Shown: piece by piece, positions 36,470 to 48,663 of the stretch
Layout of the letters: every line of letters starts with the position of its first letter
Position numbering within the stretch: the stretch's first letter is position 1
Assembly (NCBI GenBank): GCA_013397695.1
Contig: VYZI01000083.1
Location: 1,774,375-1,838,374, forward strand
Source: Centropus unirufus
Taxonomy: Eukaryota; Chordata; Aves; Cuculiformes; Centropidae
DNA: 64,000 nucleotides
Reading direction: 5' to 3'
The notes under the pieces: generated by a model
What the model was told of the DNA's origin: nothing
The model's database searches: none
The model's input: only the letters and a program-made list of their open reading frames with translations
Made by a program: the position numbers and the translations under genes

Positions 36470-36975
36470 ACGAGATTGTGTGCTACATCTGAGAGGCATC
36501 CCAACTCTACGAGGAGTCTCAGCCTGCTGCAATCCAGAAGAGCTCAGAGGGCCTTCTACATGATTGCATACTTACAGGGTTTTGAGATCACTGACTTTAA
36601 TCAGATGTTTGAATATTCATTTTGATGTTTTAATATTCATTGTGTATCCAAAGACCTCATGCAAGGAGAACTTTCCACTGGTTCCAAGAGACCACCTCAC
36701 TTGGGCACAATCAATCACCTTCATCAGGCGATCAGGGAGTTTCTTTCCCAATTATAGCTGTTTCAGGTAGGCAGAGGGACTTCCTGGCATGGCTGCCTCC
36801 ATACAATGGGAATTCTGCTCTCTACAAAGGCTGTATTCCACTGGATCGGATAGGAGCCCAGATAAGGAAGAGAAGGTGTTCTTCCAAAACGACTGTGCAA
36901 AGCAGCACAGAGTGGTCTGGGTGGCTGACGAGGAGGAAAGAAATCCTACCACTACCAGACATTTGTAGATTTTGA
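36470..36975. other. unexplained GC-richer block with a 111-codon open frame
   Basis: An open frame at 36640-36975 has a basic C-terminal part (for example IRKRRCSSKTTVQSS). Its second half follows a fair acceptor at about 36766 (TTATAGCTGTTTCAG). A minus-strand frame of 66 codons overlaps. I recognise no protein or repeat. Confidence 0.25.
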
Positions 36976-39900
36976 AATAGGAGAGGAAAAGCAGTGACTG
37001 TTCTTCAGGATGTTTGTATATCAGTATTTACAGAATTCTGTTGGGAGTCAGGTACCAGGCTTAATGACTTTGTGCAGCCTTATGATCTCTCAGACCCATT
37101 TGCTACAGGCCATTATTTCATCTCCTCCTTTTTTCCCTGTAGAAGGCTGTGAGACTTGTTTGCATTTTTAATTGCAGGAGTGTTTTTAAAATATCTATCC
37201 TGTTCCTTTCCAGAGCATCTGGCCTTCAGCCAGCACACCATTTTCTAACTCATGCCTATTAACTTCAGTAACCAGCCAAAATTTCTGTGTAGACTGTGCA
37301 GAGATAACCTGCCTTTTTTTTTTTTTTTTGTCAGTCCTGCTTGGTGTGCTGCTTGCAGTAAAGGGACATTTCCAAGGCAGTATAAATTGATGGAAGATTA
37401 CAGCCGTGTATCATAATTTCCTGAATTCTCTTTTCTTTTATGCACCAATCCATCAGTTAATGATATCTTTCTCAATGCACTGAAAGATGGGAAAACAGTG
37501 ACCTGTGCAGCTAACAATGCTGCAGGTGCATTAGTGGCAACAGTGCCAAACTTGGTCTTTGTCAAGACAACAGTAACAAAATAATTACCTTGATGTTGAC
37601 ACAACATTTGGTCCTGTAAGAGTCCATAATCCTAAATTCTGGATATGATTTTAAATTCTTCATACAGTCACAGGGATTGTCTCCTTGCAGCTTCAAAATT
37701 ACAAAAAGGACTAATGATGCAGTAAACAACCTTGATTCTCACTCTGACTCTCTCTTTCTCTCTGTCTTTGTACAACCTTTTAATGACTGTCATTGCTTTG
37801 GCTTCAAGAGGTTGTGTGATCTAATTAGGGCAAATTGAATAAGACTGCTTTTATGCTAAAGCGTGAGAAAGTTAATTGAAATCAATCCATGTTCAGTGAA
37901 AATGCTGGAGACATCACTGATAATTTAAAGCAATTAAAAGATGTTGTCCTGAAGCAAGGCAGAAACATTAAGTCTAAGAGCCTGTTAAAGAAAACTACCT
38001 AAAATATTTAAATGACATTATTCAGCTAAGATGGACTAGGGATAGCAGAAGCAATTAGAAATCGTAAAGCATAAAATCAGTCATATGTAATCTCCTTTGA
38101 GCTATCTCAAGCCATTTGTTTTGTTATAAAGTAATAGATCTTGTAAAAATCCCATTTGTGACATTTTACAAACAAAGGTGTGCTAATGATGTGAGGCAGC
38201 ACACTTGCAAATTTCTAGTTCTCATTTATGGGCCATTGTGCCTTCAGAAAATAGCAAGCATTGAATTTAGATTCAAATGCATTTTCTGGACACATTTTTA
38301 AATTACTTGTCCATAGTACGTGAAACGTTGCATTTGGTAGATGCGAATGTTGAAATCCAGTCTTTTTGCGTTATCAAATTCCTAAATACAGGAGTGTAAA
38401 GAAGATTATGGTTTTCCTTTCTGGAGACCCCATACCCATCATAGCACACCCATGCAACTTGGTGAAGGGATGAGAATTCAGTGCTTCACAGTTCTGCATC
38501 ATCTTTATTTAGAAGTTTTTCTAGTACAAGAAGAAAGGTAGAAGATATAAGGTATAGAAAAGAATAAGAAAAAACATTTGAAATATCATCTACGAAAGGT
38601 CATCTGGTTGTTGTCTATATTTAGCCTCTGGAACAGACATAATGGACTTGATTGTATTACCTCTCCACTCTAGCAAGACTTGTGCTGTTCGCTGAGAACG
38701 TTTAACTGCTATGACACGTGCTGGTAATACTGTATAGACATGAAATTGTATGAAAGATTAATTCCATAAAATATACCATAGGCACAGACCGAAGACAGCT
38801 CAAATTAATCTGCCAAATACTAGTAATTATCTTTTATGGTCTGTCGCAGCTTGTACTCACAGATTTGTATAAATCTTGGACTTGGCAGTGTGTTTCTGAG
38901 CCATAGTTACCCATATGGAGGTTTAAAAGGAAGGACTCCGAGTCAACAGCTCAATGGCTGTGTCTTGCCAAGGGTTCTTAAAACAAGCAGGTGAGATCAT
39001 TTTGCATTGTTACATGTGTGTTGCACTCCTAATTCCTCATTATCCAGTCTTGATTCAGCTTTCAGTCCCAGTTCCTACCTGCGGGGTAGGAATGCATCAC
39101 AGTTTCCATCCCTTGGAGGGCACCCTGCATACCTGGCTTTCATTCAAGCATGCAGGTAAGGTGTCACCAGCTCATGGCAGAGGCAAGGACAGATTTTGAA
39201 AAGTTTTCCTTCCCCATAGTGCACCTACAGGCAATGCGGACAGATGCAATGCATTTATGTGTTTGGATCCCAAGGAACAGGAAGGAAACAACATTTGAAA
39301 GACTTTGCAACAAATACAGCCTTGGGATATCTATCAGATAGTTTGTATTGAATGCATCAGCTGTGTTAGCATTTGAGAGCTGCTCTTTCTCTCTGTGGGT
39401 AGCAGTGTCCAACTGCACTAGTGAAGGCTTTCACTGTGCCTTATTAGAGTGAATGGTATTGCTAACATTGAAAGTAATGGCATTTTTCTTTTTTCCTTCA
39501 TAGTCCTTCACCTTGTAGTCTTGTAAAAGTTGAGTCTTTGATTGAGGTGCGGGTTTTTTTACATTTTTTACCCCTTTTTGAACTTTTTTTTGAACTTTTT
39601 TTTACAAGAATGTATACTCCCATTCTTATGACTGCAGAAAAAAAGCATCGGACATCTCAAGACTCTAAAACCAGAGTAACATTTATTATTTTTTAACCAA
39701 TTCCATGATTTTTTTTGTGTGTTTTGTTGATTGAATGTAAATGCTTTGACCATGCAATACCGAAAGATACCTTTCACTACTTTATCCACATTCACCTAGA
39801 ATTGGAAGGAAAAATGTTCTTATGCAAAAATTAGAAGGAGAAAAATATTAAAAGCAAAAAAATTAGAAGCAAAAAAGAAAATTAGAATTACTTGAATATC

Positions 39901-41888
39901 TCTTTGATCTTCCATGATTTGTGAGCTGCATTACCACAGGGAATTATGCCAAACTTTTGGTCAATTTTTATTGATCTTAAATAGTGGAGTTTCTGTTTTC
40001 AAACCAAAAGACATCATTCTCCTTCATAATATGAATATTGGATTCTCTCAGAGGATGCAGCTGCTATTGGTCTGTACTGTTGTGGTGCCTACAGGTTCTA
40101 ATTGTGATTAGCATTTCATGGGCAAAAAGAGATGATCAGAGACAAAAAATATCTGCTGTACAAGGTAGAAAGAAAGCAGAAGAAAATAATTATTTTACCA
40201 CAAGAAATGTATTGATTTGTTTGGGTTACTCAGGTTTATGAATAATACCAGGACATGAGACTGGAAAGCATTTGTTGCCTTTATCATAAAAACTTTTTTC
40301 CTCTCAAAATATTTCTGGGCAAAAAGTCCAGAAATCTGACGAACCAACTATACCCACAAAAAAAAACCAACTCAGGACTTCTGCACATATAGCATCATTT
40401 AAAATTCTTGTATTTTTAGATGTGCACTTCTAGTAGTTCCAGAAACAAACAACAAAAAAAGACATTTTAAGACCTAATGTGAACATGGAAACTTAAACTA
40501 AGGTAGCATTCCACAAGAGATTTTGCTCACTTCTCTGGATGAAGTATCCTTTATGAATTTTGAACAGCATTCTGTTAAATCTCAGTTTAGCTGAATTGGT
40601 TTTCCCCTGTCACTTTCTGTTAGTTATATATATCACCCCTAACAAGTTTAGGTTTTATGCACTTTCATATTACACTACAAACTCACTATGCAAATGCCAT
40701 GCCTTATTTCCTCTGCAAGATGTTTAATCAAAAATGACCCACAATTTCAAGCATGAATGCCTAACATCTCATTATTAACCACTGCCTGGGACATTTTGTA
40801 GTGCTCTAACCTCAGCCAGGATGTGGTGACAGAATTCAGGAAACGACACCAGTATTTTACAGGTTAGGTAATCTTTTATCTGTTCATATTGTTTGGTACA
40901 AAGCAGATATTCTGGTCTGGATAGTGACACCCTTATGGTACTGTAAGATTTGAGTAAAGCACCTTGGTTATTTTTGTTTGTTTCTTTAAATTTCCCTGGG
41001 TGATATGTCTTGTTTGATTGCAGAAGTTTATATTTTTACATATTGTGAGTAGATTTTTGTGTCAGCAGTGAAATTCTTGATCTTTATGACCTTGGTCTAA
41101 TTTGAAACCTCAAGAAATTAAGTAGGAGCCAGCCAAAGAAAGGATTCTTGAGTTAATTCAATTTCCCTGCTTCTTGACTTCTCAAGGGTTTCACTACAAG
41201 GGCACTTTCCAGTTAGTTCATGATTTTTTTGATATCTTTCATTACTGACCTTTCACTTCAATTTGAAGAGAATAGCAAGGTCTGGGCAAAATGGCATTGG
41301 CACTATAACCTTTTAATTTGTCTCATTTCAACCAAACACAAATACTCAGCCTTTGTAGTCATCTATATCTATCTAGCAAGTCTTACTGTTCAGGGAAGAA
41401 TGTTCCTCTTTTTAATCTTTAAAATTTGGTGTTTCTTTGTGAAACTAAGCTTGAAAAATGGGTTGGAAAAAGTGATGACTACAGCTGAAAAGCTGTTTGG
41501 GTCTTTTTTTGTCCCATACACACATTTCTTCTAAGCCATTCAGTGACTAAACTGTCACTTTTCTGAATGCTGTGGTTTTGAGATCCTTTCATTTTCATTT
41601 TTTTTTTGGAAGAATATAGATTCCAACTTAGTACTATCCAGCTAGCAATGATATGGAGGAAAAGCATGATGAGTTTGCTTGTATATGTCTGCTGGGTGAG
41701 GGAATGAGGAATATTGCACATATAAAACGTAAAGGCATGGTGATTCCTTTGAGCTGCAAATTTTTTACCCTATTCTTTAGTACTGGGATCTTGTAATTCT
41801 GCTTACCTCTACCCATGGAAAGGTGATTAAATAGGTCATTCTGGATGTTTATCTCCAAGAATCTGTAGGAAAAGTATGTTATTGGGAA
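36976..41888. other. no gene supported; poly-T and simple sequence
   Basis: T16 at 37314-37329, a CT-rich run near 37,740-37,770, and a duplicated GAACTTTTTTTT unit at about 39,575-39,605. Two 90-bp splice-like segments, 38901-38990 and 39066-39155 (the latter with a strong GCAG|gtaagg donor), have open frames but no recognisable product. Confidence 0.5.
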
Positions 41889-42757
41889 TGGTCAATGTGG
41901 ATTTATAAAAAAGTAAATCATGCTTAATCAATTTGATAGCCTTCTGTGATGGCATACCTGGCTGGATGGATGAGGAGAGAGCATTAGACACTATCTATCT
42001 CAACTTCAGCAAGGCTTTTGGCATTGTGTCCCACCACATCCTTGGAGTGAAGCTTGGGAAGAGTGGGTTGGATGAATGAAAGGCGAGGTCAGTTGAGAAC
42101 TGGCTAGGTGGCAGAGCTCAGAGGGTTGTGGTTAGTGGCACAAAGTCTAGTTGGAAACCTATAGTCGGTGGTGTTTTCCAGGGTTAAGTACTTGGCCCGG
42201 TACTGTCCAACCTATTCACCCATGACCTAGATGAGGGGACAGATTGTATCCTCCGCACGTTTGCTGATGGCACAAAACCAGGAAGAGTGGCTGATAAACT
42301 GGAAGGTTGCATTGTAATTCAGTGAAACCTGGGCAGGCTGGAAAGTTGAGCAGAGAGGAACCTGATGAAGTTCAACAAAGGCAAGTGCAGAGTCCTACAC
42401 CTCGGGAGGACCAACCTCATGCCCCAGTACAGGTTGGGGAGTGGCTGACTGGAAAGCAGCTCTGTGGAGAAGGATCTGGTAGTCTTGTTGGTCATCCATG
42501 AGCCAGCAATATGCCTTCATGGCCAAGAAGAACAATGGTGTCCCGGGGCTCATGAAGAGGACTGTGCCCGGCAGGTCGAGGGAGGTTCTCCTCCCTCTCT
42601 GTTCTGCCCTACTGAGGCATTATCTGGAGTCCTGTGCCCAGTTCTGGCAGCTTGAGGAAGACGAAGAACAACTGGAGAGAGTCCAGTGGTGGCCATGGAG
42701 ATGGTGATGGGACTGGATAATCTTTCTTATGAGGAAAGGCTGAGATACTTGGGGTAA
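41889..42757 (+). mobile_element. CR1 LINE fragment covering the end of the reverse transcriptase ORF, 3'-truncated
   Basis: This is the only copy here with protein-level CR1 signal. Translation shows a degraded reverse transcriptase end: NGFI at the start, YLNFSKAF about 100 bp in, VLGPVL, then FADG at 42260-42271 where the catalytic motif normally ends in two aspartates. LMKFNKGKCRVLHLGR and MSQQYAFMAKKN follow, then SREVLLPL and QFW. In-frame stops (for example TGA near 42,078) and frameshifts break it, so it is dead. Unusually, it ends just before the CR1 3' UTR (last match CTGAGATACTTGGGGT). Small open frames at 42307-42707 are its pieces. Confidence 0.93.
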
Positions 42758-43581
42758 TTATTTTTCTGCAGAACTCCTCTTTTTTTTTTTTGCATTTATA
42801 GAAAAAAAGTACAATTAACTTTTAAACTGAGACAGTATTAATAAATTGCAAAATGGGATGGTTTGGTAATTGATATCTAGAACGCTGGAATGCTTAAACT
42901 ATATAAAAGAAAAATTCAAAATCTGATCTGACTATTGGTCATAATGCACTTAAAATGCTTTGTTGCTGCATTTAACCTAACCATATAGCTTTAACGTGCA
43001 AAGTAAAGGTGCTTGGCTGACATTCTGCTGAATCGTAGCTAAAGTTCATTTGGTATTCGTATCTGTTCTGGGTACTCAGATTGGCCCCATTATGCTAAGC
43101 GAACTACAGAAAAATCCCACTGCTGGTATCAGAATCTCCTTCTTGTTTATCTTCTTTTTGTTCCTATAAAATATTTTATGTGCATTTTGAGCATTTTTGC
43201 AATGCTTGCTGCATTTTAAATGGTACAGAGTTACTTTTTCACTCATTGTCAATCAAGTATTTAGCACCTCATTATTTTATCCCTACTTAGTATGGGTTTT
43301 CAATCTTCTGGGTCTGGGTTAAAATAATACTGAAAAAAATGTTTCTGCATACAACCCTTGGGATTAAAAGCAGCTCTACAGCCATCAACACAAATCCTGA
43401 GAGAATAACCTTCCTACTTGCTTATCCAGCTACGATCTGCCCTGTGGGCACGCCTCAGGGAATTCTGAGGTCAGCTTTCTCTTAGGACTATATGTAGAGT
43501 ATTTTGTGTCTGGATACAGGTTGAGGAAAATATTAAACACAATGTCCTTATTCATTGCAATCTCATGTCCTCAAATTTCAG
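42758..43581. other. no gene or named repeat seen
   Basis: Begins with a T12 run at about 42,780, then AT-rich sequence. Confidence 0.55.
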
Positions 43582-43662
43582 CAGCCAAATCTCTAGTTCT
43601 GTCATCTCATATACTGAATGTTTTTATCTGTTGGGAAGCAAATAATTTTTCCTTTCAGAAAG
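43582..43662 (+). CDS. candidate coding exon, set 2 (81 bp)
   Basis: A fair acceptor (TCCTCAAATTTCAG) and a strong donor (CAGAAAG|gtaagg) bound 81 bp. One frame is open, beginning AKSLVLSSHILNVFICWEA and ending NNFSFQK with one leftover G; the other two have stops. The phase is 1 to 1, and the leftover G joins the GT of 44802 to give glycine. The product is unrecognised. It lies between two CR1 copies, in a repeat-rich part where chance exons are likely. Confidence 0.22.
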
Positions 43663-43887
43663 GTAAGGATTTGAGATTTTTTTGTGATTTTTTCAAACAG
43701 TCATTAAACAGAGAAATATTTAACTCATCAATAACTTTAAATTGGATATGAGCTTGAGTTTTGAGTCTCAATTTGGTGCTGGATTTGTAGTTTCCTGAAG
43801 GATGGGAGTCCTAGGAATTGGGGAAAATGGGCTGCTCCTCAGTACACAGTCAGAACATCAGGGAACCCTTAAGATTTGTTTTCACCA

Positions 43888-44472
43888 AATCATGGAATGG
43901 TTTGGGTTGGAAGGGACCTTAGCACCTACACAGTTCTACCCCTCTACCATAGGCAGGGACACGTCCTGCTGGATCAGAGTGGCCAAGGCCCCATCCAACC
44001 TGGCCTTGAACACTTCGAGGGAGGGGTTAGCCACAACTTTTGTGGGCAGCTTGTGCCGGTGTCTCACCACCTTCATCATGAAAAAAATCCTTCCTAATGT
44101 ATAAACTAAATCTTAACAATTTTAATCCATTCCCCCTCATCCTGTCACTCCATGCCTTGTAGAAAGTCTTTCTGCAGCCCCCTTCAGGTACTGGAAGGTG
44201 CTCTCAGGTCTCCCTGGAGCCTTCTCTTCTCCAGGCTGAACAAACCCAACTCCCTCAGCCTGGCCTCAGAGCAGGGGGGGCACAGCCTTCTGAGCATCTT
44301 CATAGCCTGATCTGGACCTGTCCCTACAGTTCCATATACTCCTTCTGTTGGAGATTCCAGAACTGGACACAGTACTCCTGGTGAGGTCTCAGAGAGTGGA
44401 GGAGAGGGGGAGGATCTCATCCCTCATTCTGCTGGCCATGCTTCTTATGATGCAGCCTGGGATATGGTTTGC
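43888..44472 (-). mobile_element. CR1 LINE 3' end, 585 bp
   Basis: The plus strand runs AATCATGGAATGGTTTGGG, CCATCCAACCTGGCCTTG, CCATTCCCCCTCATCCTGTC, TTCAGGTACTGGAAGG, CTTCTCTTCTCCAGGCTG and GAACTGGACACAGTACTCC to TGCAGCCTGGGATATGG. It is a long, well-kept minus-strand CR1 end with its terminus at 43888. It is oriented against the CR1 at 41.9 kb. Confidence 0.94.
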
Positions 44473-44801
44473 ATGTTGTCAAGAATTTAGAACAACACAA
44501 ATTTTTTTCTTCCAAAGTGTATGATGCGAGGAGAGGAAAACAATTAGCAAAGTATCTGTATTTTTTTTTACTTTTTAATTAGAAACATGAAAGTTTGAAA
44601 GTTTCTAAGCCACTTAACTTGAATTTTATTTTACTTTTTAAATTACCAATAAGAAAGAAAAGGATATTTGCTGGCTACCTAATTTCTTTCAGTTTCACTT
44701 CTCTTTAAAATATTGCTTCTTTTTAGTGCTATACTGTTTGTTTCCCTCATGAATTTTCATGCAATTTCTGTCTTTCACCATCGAATTTTTTTGCCTATTA
44801 G

Positions 44802-44873
44802 GTTTAAGCCAGATAACACCATTTTCTATGTCTTTTGGCAAAAAGCTACATGAAAGTGGTAATGGCAATTATG
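44802..44873 (+). CDS. candidate coding exon, set 2 (72 bp)
   Basis: A strong acceptor (AATTTTTTTGCCTATTAG) and a near-consensus donor (TTATG|gtaagtg) bound 72 bp. One frame is open, with the other two stopping. After two leftover bases it reads LSQITPFSMSFGKKLHESG, then NGNY and a leftover G. It is phase 1 to 1, compatible with 43582 upstream and 46597 downstream. Composition is protein-like but no family is evident. Confidence 0.27.
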
Positions 44874-45448
44874 GTAAGTGCTAAACCCAGCATTTCTAAA
44901 TACTGGCTGTGAAAAATGGTATATAAAGTATTTCATGATAATGTTAATCACAAGGTTGATGCTATTTACCTTTTGCTCATCAAAGCTCTTTCCATGAAAA
45001 AAAGCCCCACAGAACTGAAAAAAGTAGTAAGAGGAATCGCCTTTTTAAAACAGTTGCTTTACTTCTGATGTACCAAACTGTGCAAAGCAACTTATCTGTT
45101 TAATTGAAATGACATGATGCTGTTTGATTGTAGGAGACACATATGGGAAAAAAATAATTTGAAATATTGTTTTAGACCAGTTTTAAAATGTAGCCTTTTT
45201 TTCACTTGACATACATTGTTGTTGATTTAAACAATCAACAATGTGTTGCTTTGTATACCAGGCTGTGTGTGAGCATTTTGAAGCATAATTGATTGATGAT
45301 GCTTATGTACCTTTGGCATATCATTATGCTTAGTCATTCAGTCCCTCTTGGACTGACACGACAATACCAGTTTTATATAAATACAATTAGCTTGCTTTTA
45401 TTTCTCTTGGAACCAAAGTGTTCTAGTGATGCTGTTGCGTATGTTATA
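44874..45448. other. no gene; one short hairpin
   Basis: AT-rich. A palindrome lies at 45219-45241, and a minus-strand 45-bp splice-like segment at 44970-45014. Confidence 0.5.
45219..45241. repeat. 9-bp perfect inverted repeat (hairpin)
   Basis: TTGTTGATT and AATCAACAA surround the five-base loop TAAAC. Confidence 0.8.
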
Positions 45449-45687
45449 AATCATAGAATGGTTTGGGTTGGAAGTGACCTTTAATATCATCCCACCCCCC
45501 TGCCATGGGCAGGGACACATCCCACTAGATCAAGTTGCTCAACGCCCCATTCCAGCTCCTGTTGAATACCTCCAGGGATGGGACAGACAGCCACAACTTC
45601 TCTGGGCAACCTGGGCCAGTGCCTCAGCACCCTCATAAAAAAAAACCCATTTCTTCCTAAGATCTCATCTAAATCTACCCTGTGGAT
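45449..45687 (-). mobile_element. CR1 LINE 3' end, 240 bp
   Basis: The plus strand opens AATCATAGAATGGTTTGGG and runs through CTGCCATGGGCAGGGACAC, GGGATGGGACAGACAGCC and ACCTGGGCCAGTGCCTCAGC to AAATCTACCCTGTGG. It is on the minus strand with an intact terminus. Confidence 0.93.
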
Positions 45688-47966
45688 CTTTTTTCAGTTG
45701 ATGGTCACCTGTTGCCAATAATTTAGTAATGAAGTGTAACCGATACTTTAATTAGTGTTGTCTATCCACCATGGCTCAGTAAGAGCACAGAAATGAAAAT
45801 GAAGCATGCTCTTATTTCTCCTGGAACTTGTTAAAGAACAAAATGACTGCTTGTGTACTCTTGAAGAATCTTAAAGTAACTTATACATCCAAAATTGTTA
45901 TGCACTAGTCAAAGGACCAAAGCCTGAAAGGCAGGCAACTCTTTTAATATGAAAAGTTCAAGCAGCTTATTTTTCCTTTATAATGGAGAAAAATCTCAAG
46001 TCAGTCTCTTCTAGATTAGCAAAAAGCCTTTTGCTACCACTTTGTATTGCTTTGGAGTTGATTCCTAAGAATCTTTTGTCCTTGCAGTGTGTAATACTAG
46101 CTGTCAGAAACCATTTCTGTAGCTTGTGAATTTAGTCAATTCAGTGTGTCTGCTGAAAGTAATAAAACATCATTGAAATTCTGTTTTAAGGAAGTTAATG
46201 TAGTAACTGCTTACCACGTAGCTGTGGATAGCTAAACTGTAAGATATGGACCCTATATTGTCAAGCTTTTTAAAAAACTGCACTGATATCCATGGTTGCA
46301 CTTTAACTTATGGATTAACGGAGCTTTACATTTGAAACCAGCTCATCACCTTGAATTGAATGAAACAAGGCTGTTTTGGACAGTTTTAACAAAAGGTCAA
46401 GATAATCTTAAAGGTAGATAAATTCAGGCTGGAACAGAAGAATATTTCAGAACTTATATTCATGGGTGGCCCAAGGTCTCAGTCTCTAGGATTTCCTCTT
46501 CTACCATCCTATTCATCTCTTAGGCAGCAAAGTCTCTGCACAAGTATTCTGTAGCACTTCTGGACTATTTAATCTGCCTTTTTAACCTTGCCATAGGCAA
46601 CCTGGAGGGATACCTCAATGATCTGGAAAAAACTTGCAGAAAAATATGCACTGTTTCCTTATTGTGTATTACCCTTTATTTCTTAATGCTGATTTGAGTT
46701 TATTAATTGCATTGTATACAGCTCACATCGTGACATATCCTTGCAAATTAGATGGACTGAATAGATGTCAACTCATTTGTTTGCAAGCTGGTTTTACTGA
46801 TCAGCCTTAATCATGCAGGCTGGAAACGCCAGAAGGAAAATTCTGGTAAATTCCAAGGCAAGAGGAAATTTTGAATTAATTTACCTTTAAGCTGATGCCA
46901 AATTTGGAAGGAAATGTCCAAAAGGCAATGATTGTTACCAAGCATTTGACTCTGACAGCCAGCAATGAAATTAATGGGCTAATTCTGGGATAAAGCTTTG
47001 ATCAAATTGCAATAACACAACCAAAAAGCTTGCAGGTGGTTTTTATCACCATTTATGGTGGTTTTCAGACAATTCCTCGGAAAACCTCTGGACTACGATG
47101 ATTTAGTTTAGTAAGTATGGGTAAAATAAATCATGAGGCAGTGTCCAGCAAAGTAGGTTGACCTTCACAGCAGTACACACATTACAAATAACAGTATCAG
47201 TGGAAAGCAGTAGAGGCTAAAATACAAGAGGAATGCAAATGTGGGCACTGGAAAACCATCCACTACGAAGTGCAAGAGGCAATCAATAACTTCTTAACTA
47301 GGCAAGAGAGAGAAAATAACTCCACATGGTGTGTTGTCAGGGGCTAGAAGACCTAAGGCACTTTCAGACAGTGAGAACAGTTGCAGCTGCAGTGTGGGAG
47401 AGATTTGCTAATAATGAGGAAGGACATTTAAAACCTCTGTGGGATGAATTTCTGAAAGAGCACAGAGAATAAGAAACAGAGGAGATGGAACTCAGAGATC
47501 AGATTCCATCTGCCTTCATCTCTACTACCTGGAGTGCAAGGTCAGAATGAGGGGCAGAACCCCTCAGTCTAATTTCAAGCTTCTTAGACAAGATCCTTAG
47601 GAGTAGTACCCAGAATGGGAAAAGAAGCCATGCAGAATAAGCCTAAAGGGAGTGCTGAGAAACTGCACTTACCACAGCCAGGTTTCTAACTTGTTGATTC
47701 TTTTTATCCCAGTTTTTTACAAAATGAGATGGGAAACAGAAATGACATAATGTTGTGATCATACCACAGATATATAGTTTTACTCACCCTTAATCATGTC
47801 TCTGCTATTAGTTTGAAATATGTCCATGTGTATGTAAAGAAGAGCTTTGCTGAAGTTCAATCTGAGTAACATGCAAATTAATAAATCTGTAAAATGCAGG
47901 TGGACTGAAACATGTATGGCAAAGCTTGGAACTAACTAGCACAAACTTTTCTTTTGTTCAGAACAC
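45688..47966. other. no gene supported
   Basis: AT-rich. A purine-rich, slightly GC-richer part at 47,200-47,680 matches nothing I recognise. Confidence 0.5.
46597..46652 (+). CDS. weak candidate coding exon, set 2 (56 bp)
   Basis: A good acceptor (CCTTTTTAACCTTGCCATAG) starts a frame that reads NLEGYLNDLEKTCRKICT after two leftover bases. Phasing from 44802 (phase 1) into 49108 (phase 0) requires a donor at ACT|gtttcc, which is weak. It is included because it is the only piece I found that bridges these phases. Confidence 0.13.
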
Positions 47967-48450
47967 CTATCCAGTTCAGTTTGGGATCCTCAGCACAGGA
48001 GGTTCATGGATCTCTTAGAGCAAGTTCAAAGGAGGCCCCGAAGGTGATCGAAGGGCTGGAGAACCTCCCATACAATGACAGGCTGAGAGTTGCAGTTGTT
48101 CAGCCTGGAGAAGACAAGGCTCCAGGGAGATCTCAGAGCAGCTTCCAGTACTTAAAGGGGCTCCAGGAAAGCTGGGGAGGGGCTCTTGCAGAGATAGGAC
48201 AAAGGGGAACAGTTTTCAGCTGAAAGATGGGAGATTGAGAGGAGAATGTTTACCTGTGTGGGTGGAGAGGCCCTGGCCTAGGTTGCCCAGAGCAGTGGTG
48301 GCTGCCCCATCCCTGGAGGTGTTCAAGGCCAGATCGGATGGGGCTTTGAGCCTCTGATCCAGTGGGAGGTGTCTCTGCCCATGGTAGGGAGGTTGGAACT
48401 GGATGGGCTTTATGCTCCCTTCCAATACAAAGCTTTCTATGATTCTATAA
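47967..48450 (+). mobile_element. CR1 LINE 3' end, 485 bp (copy B)
   Basis: This reads CCAGTTCAGTTTGGGATCC, AAAGGAGGCCCCGAAGGTG, GTTCAGCCTGGAGAAG, CTTCCAGTACTTAAAGGGG, AGGTTGCCCAGAGCAG and CATCCCTGGAGGTGTTC, and ends TCTATGATTCTATAA. It is an ordinary CR1 along its whole length, without the 22.6-kb head, but the sequence after its terminus matches that after the 22.8-kb copy. Confidence 0.94.
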
Positions 48451-48615
48451 TCCACACGTGGTTAGCTCAGTCCATAGTTCAGGAATGTTTCTGTATTCAT
48501 CCTTGATTTTTGGATCTAGTATTATCTGTGGTTTAGTGCTTTCCAGCATACGTTATGTCTTTGTAGGTTTTATGCTACTTCTTCCTCTTAGGTACCAACA
48601 CTGGTATGTGTTTAG
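48451..48615 (+). repeat. sequence shared with 23047-23204, just past a CR1 3' end
   Basis: About 165 bp directly after the CR1 terminus share GGTTAGCTCAG, TTTCTGTATTCATCCTTGAT, ATCTGTGGTTTAGTGCTTTC and CAACACTGGTAT with the 23-kb locus. No second CR1 end follows; instead there is an AAT microsatellite at about 48,644-48,663. Confidence 0.82.
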
Positions 48616-48643
48616 ATACACTGAAGCTGTCAGTGCTTAGGAA

Positions 48644-48663
48644 AATAAATAATAATAATAATA
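48644..48663 (+). repeat. (AAT)n microsatellite
   Basis: AATAAATAATAATAATAATA. Confidence 0.85.

Noticed and set aside
38901..39155. Two 90-bp exon-like segments
   Set aside because: More than one frame is open in the second, the first acceptor is weak, and the products are not protein-like enough to list as CDS.
41807..41862. Minus-strand 56-bp segment with good splice sites
   Set aside because: Isolated on its strand, short, and next to a CR1 edge. No compatible minus-strand partner was found.
44970..45014. Minus-strand 45-bp segment with strong acceptor
   Set aside because: Isolated on its strand and open in two frames.
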